In this document: piece by piece, positions 1-6,436 of the stretch | Position numbering within the stretch: position 1 is the first letter of the stretch | How the letters are laid out: each line of letters begins with the position of its first letter | From: Chitinophagales bacterium | Lineage (GTDB): Bacteria; Bacteroidota; Bacteroidia; Chitinophagales; UBA2359 | DNA length: 10,805 nt | Assembly: GCA_020629335.1 (NCBI GenBank) | Contig: JAHDDN010000162.1 | Coordinates: forward strand, 1 to 10,805 | Direction of reading: 5' to 3' | Notes under the pieces: model-generated | Databases searched by the model: none | What the model was told of the DNA's origin: nothing | Seen by the model: only the letters and a program-made list of their open reading frames with translations | Made by a program: the position numbers and the translations under genes

Positions 1-152
1 AAACGGTTAAAAAAGCGGTAAAAGAATTTATGGAGATGACCCATGTAGACGAACTTATTGCGGTTACCCATGTTTATTCTGCACAAGCTCGTTTAAAGTC
101 CTACAAACTATTTGCTGAGATTATGCGTGAATTGAATGAGGAAATTTCATAG
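1..152 (+). CDS. C-terminal end of a probable luciferase-like (LLM class) flavin-dependent monooxygenase, 5' truncated
   Basis: The frame is open from the window edge to a TAG at 150-152 and gives about 49 residues. The tail DELIAVTHVYSAQARLKSY followed by a short amphipathic helix resembles the C-terminus of LLM-class flavin-dependent oxidoreductases. In that family the last strand and helix of the TIM barrel read roughly 'DELMVVTHIYD..ARLRSYELLAE'. The family uses reduced flavin and oxygen to oxidise diverse small molecules in the cytoplasm. The FMN-binding and catalytic part lies outside the window, so the substrate cannot be judged. The gene converges on the ada-like gene, leaving 82 bases between their stops, and I see no convincing terminator hairpin there. 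The assignment rests on a short tail only. Confidence 0.7.
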   Translation, partial: TVKKAVKEFMEMTHVDELIAVTHVYSAQARLKSYKLFAEIMRELNEEIS

Positions 153-234
153 TGATTATGGTTGATTCGTTAATTATGGTTTAGGATGAAGCTGATGACT
201 AAGTCAATGCTTTTTCTGCTAATGTCCCAAGACA

Positions 235-1293
235 TTAATCAACTAATTTCCCATTTTCAAACTCAATCAACCATTTTTTTCTTTCAATTCCTCCTCCATA
301 GCCGGTCAAATTGCCGTTTTTTCCGATGACTCGATGGCAGGGGACGATGATGGAAATGCGATTGAAACCGTTGGCTCTTGCTACTGCTCTGGAAGCGGTG
401 GGCTTGTTTAGTTGGATGGCTATGTTTTGATAGTTGGTGGTGGTGCCATAGGGGATGTTTTTCAATTTATCCCAAACTGTATTTTGAAATTCGGTGCCTG
501 GTGTATGAAGTTGAACATCGAATTTTTGGCGTTGGCCATTAAAGTATTCTTTTAGTTCTTTTTTGAGCTGTTTGATGTGCTTATTTTCTCCGATTAAGAT
601 GCTTGAGTGGAGTAGTTTTTGTAGGTCTCTGAATTCTGTTTCGAGCATTCTTCTATCGGTAAATTCTAATAGACAGATTCCTTTATCAGTGGAGCATACC
701 AACATGGGGCCTAATGGAGTACTTAAGCGATTAATCAGAATGATGTTTTTGTCCTTGCTTTTAGAAGGGGAGTTTCCAATGATTTTTTTGTAGGTGTAAG
801 CAAAGCCGCTTAGTGATTCGTATCCTAAGTCGAAGGCGGCATCTGTTGTTTTCTTGCCGTCTTTTAATTCTTTGTAGGCATTATTGATTCGATACATTCT
901 TTGAAAAGCATGGAAGGTAATTCCATAATTCTTTTTAAACCATCTTCTTACTAAATCGGGACTAATGCCCTCCTCTCTAAGTCTATAATCCGAAATTTTC
1001 TCTTTTGGGTTTTCCTTGATGATTTGGATGGCTTGATTAACTTGTTCAGGGGTTTCATTGGAGTTTTCTGTGGGGCAACAAATTTTGCAGGGGCGAAAGC
1101 CGTTTTTCAAGGCTTCGGTATAGGTTTTATAAAATTCTACATTTTCTCTTTTGGGCTTCCTTGCTCTACAAGTGGAGATGCAAAATACGGAAGTTGTTTT
1201 CACAGCTGCGTAAAATACACCAATGAATTTGGTGTCTCTGTTGAGGAGGGCTTGATAGTATTCATCGGCTTTTGTTGGTGTGATTGTGTTCAT
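235..1293 (-). CDS. ada: Ada: bifunctional transcriptional activator and methylated-DNA--[protein]-cysteine methyltransferase
   Basis: With the ATG at 1291-1293 the product has 352 residues, close to E. coli Ada (354). The N-terminal zinc-binding domain has Cys38, Cys42, Cys69 and Cys72 (FCISTCRAR and GFRPCKICCP). These are the E. coli zinc-ligand positions, and Cys38 is the methylphosphotriester acceptor. An AraC-type helix-turn-helix region follows at about 80-180. The C-terminal O6-alkylguanine methyltransferase domain carries the PCHRV active site with acceptor Cys319. Ada removes alkyl groups irreversibly and, once methylated at the N-terminal Cys, activates alkylation-response genes, usually including its own. 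The frame extends upstream to a TTG at 1312-1314, but that codon lies inside the predicted -7 promoter box. Together with the matching cysteine numbering, this favours the ATG. No adjacent alkA or alkB partner is visible. Confidence 0.95.
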   Translation of the reverse strand: MNTITPTKADEYYQALLNRDTKFIGVFYAAVKTTSVFCISTCRARKPKRENVEFYKTYTEALKNGFRPCKICCPTENSNETPEQVNQAIQIIKENPKEKISDYRLREEGISPDLVRRWFKKNYGITFHAFQRMYRINNAYKELKDGKKTTDAAFDLGYESLSGFAYTYKKIIGNSPSKSKDKNIILINRLSTPLGPMLVCSTDKGICLLEFTDRRMLETEFRDLQKLLHSSILIGENKHIKQLKKELKEYFNGQRQKFDVQLHTPGTEFQNTVWDKLKNIPYGTTTNYQNIAIQLNKPTASRAVARANGFNRISIIVPCHRVIGKNGNLTGYGGGIERKKWLIEFENGKLVD

Positions 1294-1311
1294 ATATTCT
1301 TTATTTTCCGA

Positions 1312-1342
1312 CAAATATAATACTATGAATTTCTTTGAGCAA
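1312..1342 (-). promoter_or_regulatory. Bacteroidota-type promoter of the ada gene
   Basis: Read on the minus strand, TTG at 1342-1340 is followed by 20 bases and then TATATTTG at 1319-1312. This is a perfect match to the Bacteroidota sigma consensus TTG, about 19-21 bases, TAnnTTTG. It predicts a start of transcription near 1307 and a leader of about 14 bases before the ATG at 1293. I see no separate Ada-binding box with confidence. Confidence 0.7.
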
Positions 1343-1411
1343 CCGATTTTTTGGCAAGTATTTTTTTGGGGAATTTGGGCATTGCTTATATTACTGTTAA
1401 TCGTCCAGAAA

Positions 1412-1437
1412 GGGCGACCACAAGGGTCGCCTCTACA
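1412..1437 (+). repeat. Small hairpin repeat with CTCTACA tail (first of four)
   Basis: GGCGACC (1413-1419) pairs with GGTCGCC (1425-1431) around the loop ACAAG, followed by CTCTACA. This type of short palindrome with a C/T-TAC tail is familiar to me as a dispersed intergenic repeat in Bacteroidota and cyanobacteria. Related hairpins are at 1474, 1736 and 8232. The function is unknown. Confidence 0.65.
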
Positions 1438-1473
1438 TCCTTATCACTAATCCATGTGCTAGTTTGTAGATAT

Positions 1474-1499
1474 GAGACGCATCGCAATGCGTCTCTACA
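1474..1499 (+). repeat. Small hairpin repeat with TCTACA tail (second of four)
   Basis: GAGACGCAT (1474-1482) pairs perfectly with ATGCGTCTC (1487-1495) around the loop CGCA, followed by TACA. It has the same architecture and orientation as the hairpin at 1412 but an unrelated stem sequence, as expected for a dispersed family defined by structure and tail. Confidence 0.65.
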
Positions 1500-1712
1500 A
1501 TTGATGTAGGTTGTTTTTTATTTTTAGAATGGATTTTACGAGTCAACTAATTAACTATTTCCCAATCAACACATTTGCGCAAGGGATAGAAGTGGTATGT
1601 GGCGTCAAGAAGCAGCTTAGGGAGCTTAGTGATGCGATGGCTTGCCCGAAGGGAAGACAAGCAGCACTTAGCGGACTTGCTGCTGAACAGCCACATAAGA
1701 ACGGATAGCCCG

Positions 1713-1787
1713 ACCCTTTCTGATTTTTCATTCGTGGGCGGACACACAGGTACCGCCCCTACGCTCGAATGAAAAATCAGAAAGGGT
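1713..1787. repeat. Perfect 22-bp inverted repeat inside copy 1
   Basis: The arms at 1713-1734 and 1766-1787 are exact reverse complements (ACCCTTTCTGATTTTT... / ...AAAAATCAGAAAGGGT) around a 31-base loop. The loop itself contains another small hairpin at 1736-1763. At the same place in copy 2 the stem is only a short CCTTGC/GCAAGG, so this arm has been extended or replaced in copy 1. Confidence 0.85.
1736..1763 (+). repeat. Small hairpin repeat with CCCTACG tail (third of four), nested in a loop
   Basis: GGGCGG (1736-1741) pairs with CCGCCC (1753-1758) around ACACACAGGTA, followed by CCTACG. It sits inside the loop of the 22-bp inverted repeat, consistent with insertion of one repeat type into another. 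Confidence 0.6.
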
Positions 1788-1818
1788 TGCGCCCAAAGGA
1801 AAACATCATTACACATTT

Positions 1819-1839
1819 TGCATTATGCATTATGCATTA
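1819..1839. repeat. TGCATTA heptamer tandem repeat, three units
   Basis: Three exact TGCATTA units end four bases before the stop codon of the minus-strand lipoprotein gene. They are followed by ATCATTAA. Similar ATGCATT/ATCATT sequence lies in the variable loop of the second structured element near 8031-8060. Confidence 0.7.
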
Positions 1840-1843
1840 ATCA

Positions 1844-2242
1844 TTAACTACACCATTCGGCTCCCCAATTGGTATGTCCTCTGCCTTTATAGCATTTACG
1901 GCTTTTTTTGATTTCTAAGACCGTCCATTTATCTCCATTTTTTTGAGCTGTCATGACTATTTTTAGGGATCTTTGGGAATCGTCTAATAGGCCTTCGTGA
2001 ATGAGGGTGATTTCTGTTTTATTATTTCCTAAGTCTTTTTGATCTATTGTCAAAGTGGGATTGCCTTCGCTGTTTTCATCAATACGATGGGGATAATAAA
2101 GGCGGATGAGCTCCTCAGCTGATTGAATATCGGTTTTGTTTTCAATTTTCTGTTGGAACTTTGTGATATCGCTTTGCTCAAACTCATTGCTACAAGCACT
2201 TAATAGACCGAATAATATTAATAGGGAAAATAGTCTGTTCAT
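1844..2242 (-). CDS. Small lipoprotein of unknown function
   Basis: The product has 132 residues. It has a short basic start, a hydrophobic stretch (LFSLLILFGLLS) and a lipobox ending in SAC at Cys17, so it is predicted to be exported and lipid-anchored. The middle, about 25-110, alternates charged and hydrophobic residues like a small alpha+beta domain. The C-terminus is distinctive: a conserved-looking KCYKGRGHTNWGAEWCS with two cysteines that could form a disulfide in the periplasm. I associate such GRGH-type Cys tails with small uncharacterised Bacteroidota proteins but know no function. It is the last gene of the minus-strand run, 24 bases after the GrpB-family gene, and its stop abuts the heptamer repeat. 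Confidence 0.8.
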   Translation of the reverse strand: MNRLFSLLILFGLLSACSNEFEQSDITKFQQKIENKTDIQSAEELIRLYYPHRIDENSEGNPTLTIDQKDLGNNKTEITLIHEGLLDDSQRSLKIVMTAQKNGDKWTVLEIKKSRKCYKGRGHTNWGAEWCS

Positions 2243-2266
2243 TTGCTCAAGTTTTTTATTAATTAG

Positions 2267-2857
2267 CTAACTTTTATTTTCTTGATCTATTTGATTAGTT
2301 TCTTTGGGATCAAAACCTTGCTTGTGGAGGATATTGACTAAAAATTCGGTTTTAGCAGTCATATAAGCCATGCGGTCATTTCCATGTAAATCTGCTAATT
2401 GCTTTTTAAGCTTGCCATAAGCTTTTACTGAATCAGGATTTGCCAAAAGATAATCTCGAATAGCGAGATGATTTCTTAGGCCCATACTTCCTTCTGGGCA
2501 AACATAAAGGTGGTGAACAAATTTAGGTGGATGGGAATCATCAAAGGGCGCATTTAGACGTATAGGTTTAAATACTTCTCTTCCTGTGATTCCCATATCT
2601 CCTTTATGCATATAGCCTAACTCTCCTAATTTTTTAATAATGATTTGAAGCTGTCCTTCTTTGTCTGGAATGACTATATCCATATCAATAATAGGCTTAG
2701 CTGCTAAACCAATGATAGAGGTACTACCAATATGCTCAATAGAGATAAACTCATCTTTTAAATGTGCTTCAAATACCACCTTTAGCCTTTCAAATTCTAA
2801 GGCCCAATTAGGATCATAATCCAATATTTTTATTGGCTCATCTTTATTCGTGATCAT
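2267..2857 (-). CDS. GrpB-family (UPF0157) nucleotidyltransferase-fold protein
   Basis: The product has 196 residues, of normal length for the family. The hallmark is HIGSTS at 42-47 followed by GLAAKPIIDMDIVI (about 50-63). The GSTS turn and Asp58/Asp60 correspond to the nucleotide- and metal-binding elements of the nucleotidyltransferase superfamily. A HHLYVCPEGS segment and a helical C-terminal half (RDYLLANPDSVKAYGKLKKQ) are also typical of GrpB. The family is cytoplasmic and the reaction is not established to my knowledge. Its ATG overlaps the stop of the DUF2490 gene as TAATG, so translation is probably coupled. A cytoplasmic enzyme in an otherwise exported set of genes is a little odd and may only be operon hitch-hiking. 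Confidence 0.9.
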   Translation of the reverse strand: MITNKDEPIKILDYDPNWALEFERLKVVFEAHLKDEFISIEHIGSTSIIGLAAKPIIDMDIVIPDKEGQLQIIIKKLGELGYMHKGDMGITGREVFKPIRLNAPFDDSHPPKFVHHLYVCPEGSMGLRNHLAIRDYLLANPDSVKAYGKLKKQLADLHGNDRMAYMTAKTEFLVNILHKQGFDPKETNQIDQENKS

Positions 2858-3492
2858 TAGTTTAGACTATAAGCGATATTCAATAAAAGGGTATGCGTTT
2901 CTCCTAAAGGGAAGTATTCATTATATTGAGTTTGCCACCAATACAGAAATCCTAAGTTCATTTGTTTGGCAAACTTCCAATTGGCCCCAATATGATAACG
3001 AACCCCTGACATCGTTTGTTTCTCGGTCAATCTATAAAATAAATCGACACCAACAAATGGCGCAATATTATTATCCATTTTAAAGGTAAGTTTGGGATAA
3101 TAGCGTAAAAAATCAACATCATTTCGATTCCAATTAACGGCTAAGTGGAAACGCAACTTATTGGTAAAAATAAACTGCTCAGAGATGGCCCATTTATAAT
3201 TAATATCGAAAAAATAAAACTCTCTATCACCTTGGTCAGGTATAAAAAAATGTCTATTCAATATACCAGCAGACCAATTTTTATGAAATTGGTAGGTAGC
3301 TATCAAATCAATAGATGTATCAGAATAATTTGATAAATCTTGATTGAGTCTTACTATTGGCTTCAATTTAAAAGTAAGCTTATCATTAGCCTTGTAGTTT
3401 AATTGGACAGATAACCAGGATGTCCAATCTGTTTGAGCACTTAAAGATAAGGAACCCATTATCAGCATAAAAATTAGATAGAGTTTTTTCAT
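2857..3492 (-). CDS. DUF2490 outer-membrane beta-barrel protein
   Basis: The product has 211 residues with a cleavable signal peptide (MKKLYLIFMLIMGSLSLSAQ, cleavage probably after SAQ). The rest is a run of amphipathic strands rich in Tyr, Trp and Phe, with alternating hydrophobic residues and short polar turns (for example LTFKLKPIVRLNQDL and LGFLYWWQTQYNEY). The end is a hydrophobic strand, LLLNIAYSLN, as in outer-membrane barrels. Length and style match DUF2490 proteins, common in Bacteroidota and of unknown function. It lies 33 bases after the cytochrome gene and overlaps the next gene by one base, so it is probably co-transcribed with both. Confidence 0.85.
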   Translation of the reverse strand: MKKLYLIFMLIMGSLSLSAQTDWTSWLSVQLNYKANDKLTFKLKPIVRLNQDLSNYSDTSIDLIATYQFHKNWSAGILNRHFFIPDQGDREFYFFDINYKWAISEQFIFTNKLRFHLAVNWNRNDVDFLRYYPKLTFKMDNNIAPFVGVDLFYRLTEKQTMSGVRYHIGANWKFAKQMNLGFLYWWQTQYNEYFPLGETHTLLLNIAYSLN

Positions 3493-3525
3493 AACACAAA
3501 AATAAAAAAACTCATCAAAATAGCA

Positions 3526-4602
3526 CTATTTAGTATTAATATCCATACTATTAATCCATTCGCTTATCAATTCAATACCAGCTGGATCGGGTAATACACG
3601 TCCAATTTCAGGCATCATCACACTTGGTTGGTTCGATTTCATACGGTGAATAAAGATAGAAGAATCTGCTTTGCTCGGATAGATATCATAAGTATGCGGC
3701 CCAGCTCCAATACCTGCTGCAATAGGAGGTTTATAAACGCCCCATTTTCTAAGGTCTTCTTCCTCATAAGTTAGAAAAAGGCCGCTTGTACTGGCAGGGC
3801 CTTCCGCAGAATGGCAATGACCACAATTGATTTCTAAATAGGCTTTAGCTCGCTTTTCTAAAGGGGCATTTTCGTCCGTATAATCCACCATGCAAATATA
3901 TTCGTCCTTACCTTTAAAGCCTTTCAGATAACCCAATTCTGTCCATTTATCTAATTGATTTTTTTGCTCGCCTTTTCCGTAATCATAACTAAAATTCAAA
4001 TTACGTACTTTAGGCCCAATGGGCTTTAAGACCTCTTTTTGGTTATGGCAACTTTTACACTGATTCTTATTGGGTTGGATATAAGAGATTTGGTGGGCGC
4101 CTCCATGCTCATCAGTGAATGAAACAGGCATATTAGCACCCGTTATTTTGTGAACTGCTTCGGTTTGTTCCTCATTCCAGATATAGGCATAAGCCTCCCA
4201 TTTACCAGATTTCTTAACCAATAAACGTGTTTCCATAATCCGCTGCTTTCCTCCTTCTGCTTGCGGATAATAAAAGTTCTTGATCAGAATAGATTTCTCT
4301 GGAAACTCTAACTCCCCATTTTCCTTTGCGGTAATACTAGCAGAAGCGCCTTCAGGCATCCATACAAAGCGAGATTTGTGCGAATAGTCGCTAAATAGCG
4401 TAGAGATAGGTTCATAGGGCAAAACCCTATCAGATGGCTTCATCTCCTTCATATCCCCTTCAAAAAAGCCGTACTCATCTAAATACATTAATGGCACTTT
4501 CTCAAAGTCTATAGTTTCAGGACTATAGACTTGCTTATTACAGCTTTCCAAAAAGCAGCCAATAACAACAGTAAAAATTAATAACAATATGATTTTTCTC
4601 AT
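3526..4602 (-). CDS. Diheme c-type cytochrome lipoprotein, SO2930/HNE_0200 family
   Basis: The product has 358 residues. A hydrophobic signal ends in a lipobox LESC (Cys21), predicting a lipid-anchored periplasmic or outer-membrane protein. Two heme-c motifs are visible, CKSCH at 182-186 and CGHCH at 260-264. Met329/Met330 in SVMMPEIGR is a plausible axial ligand. The N-terminal part (YEPISTLFSDYSHKSRFVWMP, about 63-83) and the region 'GPHTYDIYPSKADSSIFIHRM' (about 301-321) are typical of the family TIGR03806, which I recall as regularly encoded beside a parallel beta-helix protein of TIGR03805. Exactly that partner is 15 bases upstream. An electron-transfer role in the envelope is inferred. 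The redox partner and the substrate of the pair are unknown. Confidence 0.9.
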   Translation of the reverse strand: MRKIILLLIFTVVIGCFLESCNKQVYSPETIDFEKVPLMYLDEYGFFEGDMKEMKPSDRVLPYEPISTLFSDYSHKSRFVWMPEGASASITAKENGELEFPEKSILIKNFYYPQAEGGKQRIMETRLLVKKSGKWEAYAYIWNEEQTEAVHKITGANMPVSFTDEHGGAHQISYIQPNKNQCKSCHNQKEVLKPIGPKVRNLNFSYDYGKGEQKNQLDKWTELGYLKGFKGKDEYICMVDYTDENAPLEKRAKAYLEINCGHCHSAEGPASTSGLFLTYEEEDLRKWGVYKPPIAAGIGAGPHTYDIYPSKADSSIFIHRMKSNQPSVMMPEIGRVLPDPAGIELISEWINSMDINTK

Positions 4603-4617
4603 AGAATTTTCAAGGAA

Positions 4618-5910
4618 TTATAAATTATTCACCGCCTCAACTGAGGTCGTTACGCTATAATCGCATTCAAATGCCTCGTACTCCTTATAAGCTTTAATGT
4701 CATCTGCTCCTCCTCTTAGATCATAACGTGTGAAATGCATATCTTTCATATTAGCTTCCCTAATACATATATTCATTGGATTGCTTAAGATATCCTTACC
4801 TTTTGCTTTGTCCCAAAAGCCATCATAAACGATGTCTTGTGTTTTGCCAATACCATGTGCGTTCTTAGCAGCGATTAATTGACCTAACTCTTTACTCATA
4901 TCAGGCAAGGCCATGGTACGCTCATAGGTATTATCATGCACAGAAACATTAGTTGTGTAAGGAGACCAATTAGGTGCTTCTGATGGAAAACCTGTTATAT
5001 GATAATTTGCGATAGCTACCCCTACTGTCTTGTTTCTCAATATCTTATTGCCAAATATCTCAACATTTTTTGCAGCTAATAAAATAATACCTGAGCCTGG
5101 TGGGATCAATGTTACGGTATTGCCATTTGGAGATGCACTAATTGGCGTAGCAAAGTTAATATGATTATTTTCTACGACTTCATTATTATAAATCTTGGTA
5201 TTCTCTCCATCCGCTCTGGGCAAATTAGGCAGGTTAAATACTAATATTCCTCCTGCATTATCGTAAACTTTATTATCAAATACTTCCGCATTAGAACAGT
5301 TTTCAATTTCGATACCTGCTACATTTCCAAAGGCTGTACAGTTTTTAACAACGATATTTTCTGACTGACCTACATAAATACCCGCATCTCTTGAATGAGA
5401 AGCAACGCATTCATCAATCAATACATTCTTACAGCTTACTGGATAAAGCGCATAAGTTCCATTTTTAGACTTATCTCCATTGGTCCAGGTAGCATTGACT
5501 CTTCTGAAAGTAATATTTTCGCAATTTTGAGTTTTGACCCCATCACCTGGTGCATCATAAACCGAAAAATCTTCTAAGAGCAGATTTTTACCAACGATCT
5601 TCATTCCTTCTCCACCTGTCTTTAGGTTTTTAAAGGAAAGAATCGTCTCATCCATTCCTTTACCTTTGATGGTTAAATTTTCAATATTATCAATGATCAA
5701 TTGGGTACCAATTTCATAATAACCCGCAGGAATATTAATAGTAGAACCTGGCTCAGCCAAGATAAATTGTTCTACCAGTTTGTCTACTTCAGCTTCCGAG
5801 GCTTGATGCATCTTAGAAGTATCTTTTACCTCCACTTTACCGCTTTTACCACAAGCGGATAGTATGAGTATTCCTATAAATAGGAAAGAAAAAATAGTCG
5901 ATTTGTTCAT
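4618..5910 (-). CDS. Parallel beta-helix repeat lipoprotein (TIGR03805-like)
   Basis: The product has 430 residues with a signal peptide and lipobox LSAC (Cys20). From about residue 55 an N-terminal cap (GSTINIPAGYYEIGTQLII) leads into right-handed parallel beta-helix coils. These have short repeating units such as NLTIKGKG, NITFRRVNA, NVLIDECVA, NIVVKNCTA, NAEVFDNKVYDN and NVEIFGNKILRN. Asparagine-rich turns are typical of carbohydrate-active or surface beta-helix proteins. The order of units and the adjacency to the diheme cytochrome fit the TIGR03805/03806 pair. I see no clear polysaccharide-lyase catalytic signature, so I do not assign an enzyme activity. It is the first gene of the minus-strand run. 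The next upstream sequence is 526 bases of non-coding repeats, and I find no convincing TAnnTTTG box close to its start. Confidence 0.9.
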   Translation of the reverse strand: MNKSTIFSFLFIGILILSACGKSGKVEVKDTSKMHQASEAEVDKLVEQFILAEPGSTINIPAGYYEIGTQLIIDNIENLTIKGKGMDETILSFKNLKTGGEGMKIVGKNLLLEDFSVYDAPGDGVKTQNCENITFRRVNATWTNGDKSKNGTYALYPVSCKNVLIDECVASHSRDAGIYVGQSENIVVKNCTAFGNVAGIEIENCSNAEVFDNKVYDNAGGILVFNLPNLPRADGENTKIYNNEVVENNHINFATPISASPNGNTVTLIPPGSGIILLAAKNVEIFGNKILRNKTVGVAIANYHITGFPSEAPNWSPYTTNVSVHDNTYERTMALPDMSKELGQLIAAKNAHGIGKTQDIVYDGFWDKAKGKDILSNPMNICIREANMKDMHFTRYDLRGGADDIKAYKEYEAFECDYSVTTSVEAVNNL

Positions 5911-5947
5911 TTTTTACGGAGAATTTGGAAGTTGCTAGCTCAATAAT

Positions 5948-6123
5948 TGAACTCATTTAAAGTTTTATGGTGAAGCTGAAAATCAGCTAAATTTTCGTAG
6001 TTCAAGGCATTTTTGAGGTGCATAGCAGCGCTACGGACCGAAAAAATAACGCAGAAATACGGAAGCCTGTCCTGTAAGGATCAGCGATTTTTTAAGCCAG
6101 CAGAAAAACTTTAAACGAGTTCA
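5948..6123. repeat. Long-hairpin element A
   Basis: The terminal inverted repeat GAACTCATTTAAAGTTTT (5949-5966) / AAAACTTTAAACGAGTTC (6105-6122) has one mismatch in 18. A core follows at 6003-6054: CAAGGCA, a T-run, then an apical hairpin TAGCAGCGCTA (6023-6033) whose arms extend to T5/A6 runs, and AACGCAG. Element B, starting two bases after the end of A, has the same core order in the same orientation with unrelated terminal arms. This indicates a repeat family conserved by structure. Confidence 0.75.
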
Positions 6124-6125
6124 TT

Positions 6126-6287
6126 AAGTACCTGAATGAAAATAATCGACACTTCTCTGATGAGATTAATTTTATGCTGAACAAGGCACTTTTTTGACGG
6201 AATAGCAGCGCTATTACTAAAAAAAGTAACGCAGTACAGCGCAAAATTAAGCCATCAAAAGTGATGATTATTTATGTTTAGGTACTT
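6126..6287. repeat. Long-hairpin element B
   Basis: The terminal arms, beginning AAGTACCT (6126-6154) and ending AGGTACTT (6259-6287), match at 23 of 29 positions. Several mismatches would be G-T wobbles. Inside are a further stem TTAATTTTATGCTG / CAGCGCAAAATTAA and the same core as element A at 6182-6234: CAAGGCA, T6, TAGCAGCGCTA at 6203-6213, GTAACGCAG. The cores of A and B lie about 180 bases apart. Confidence 0.75.
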
Positions 6288-6436
6288 ATATAGAAATAAC
6301 AAATTAACTATTCATTTGTTTTGCTATGCTTATGAGCAACTCCATGTCAATAAATACAGGATAAAGATAAAATTGTATCAAATGCGGTAATAAAAATATT
6401 AATTGGCTATAAATATAGGGTAAAATCTTAGGATTT

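Larger units (their letters stand above)
1574..1797 (+). repeat. Structured intergenic element, copy 1 (about 225 bp; ncRNA or MITE-like candidate)
   Basis: The element runs from TTTGCGCAAGGGAT to GGTTGCGCCCAAA. A nested stem TATGTGGC (1596-1603) / GCCACATA (1690-1697) encloses a variable domain with GCTTAGTGATGCG and GACAAGCAGCACTTAGC blocks. A conserved AGCCCGACC junction and a second hairpin (1713-1787) follow. Copy 2 (7980-8213) has the same ordered blocks in the opposite orientation, with diverged loops. Retained stems around changing loops suggest the structure matters. It reminds me of the Flavobacteria RNA motif Flavo-1, but I cannot confirm that here. It may equally be a non-autonomous mobile repeat. 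Confidence 0.7.
1315..1843. other. Non-coding, repeat-rich intergenic stretch
   Basis: I see no gene here. The short frames that run across it lie over palindromic repeats and resemble no protein family. It holds the ada promoter, three small hairpins with CTAC tails, copy 1 of a structured element of about 225 bp, and a TGCATTA heptamer repeat next to the stop of the following gene. Bases 1343-1411 show nothing recognisable. Confidence 0.8.
5911..6436. other. Non-coding stretch with two long-hairpin elements
   Basis: No gene is visible. Bases 5948-6123 and 6126-6287 form two adjacent hairpin elements, described separately. Bases 6288-6436 are AT-rich, contain no recognisable gene or repeat, and lead into the stop of the monooxygenase gene. 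The promoter of the beta-helix gene should lie in or beyond the first element. Confidence 0.8.

Noticed and set aside
1294..1314. A TTG start that would add seven residues to the Ada protein
   Set aside because: The TTG is the last three bases of the predicted -7 box TATATTTG, so it would not be transcribed. The ATG at 1293 also gives E. coli Ada numbering for the four zinc cysteines.
1511..1816. Open frames of 65 and 89 codons on both strands
   Set aside because: Both lie almost wholly over the structured repeat and its palindromes. The predicted proteins match no family I know and have no coding-like neighbours.
3497..3504. Possible -7 box TATTTTTG just before the DUF2490 gene (minus strand)
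   Set aside because: It ends only four bases before the ATG and lacks a TTG at the right distance upstream, so it would give no leader. Co-transcription with the cytochrome gene is more likely.
5948..6287. Insertion sequence ends flanking a transposase remnant
   Set aside because: The terminal repeats enclose only about 160-175 bases with no coding capacity, and the arms differ between the two copies, unlike the fixed ends of an insertion sequence.
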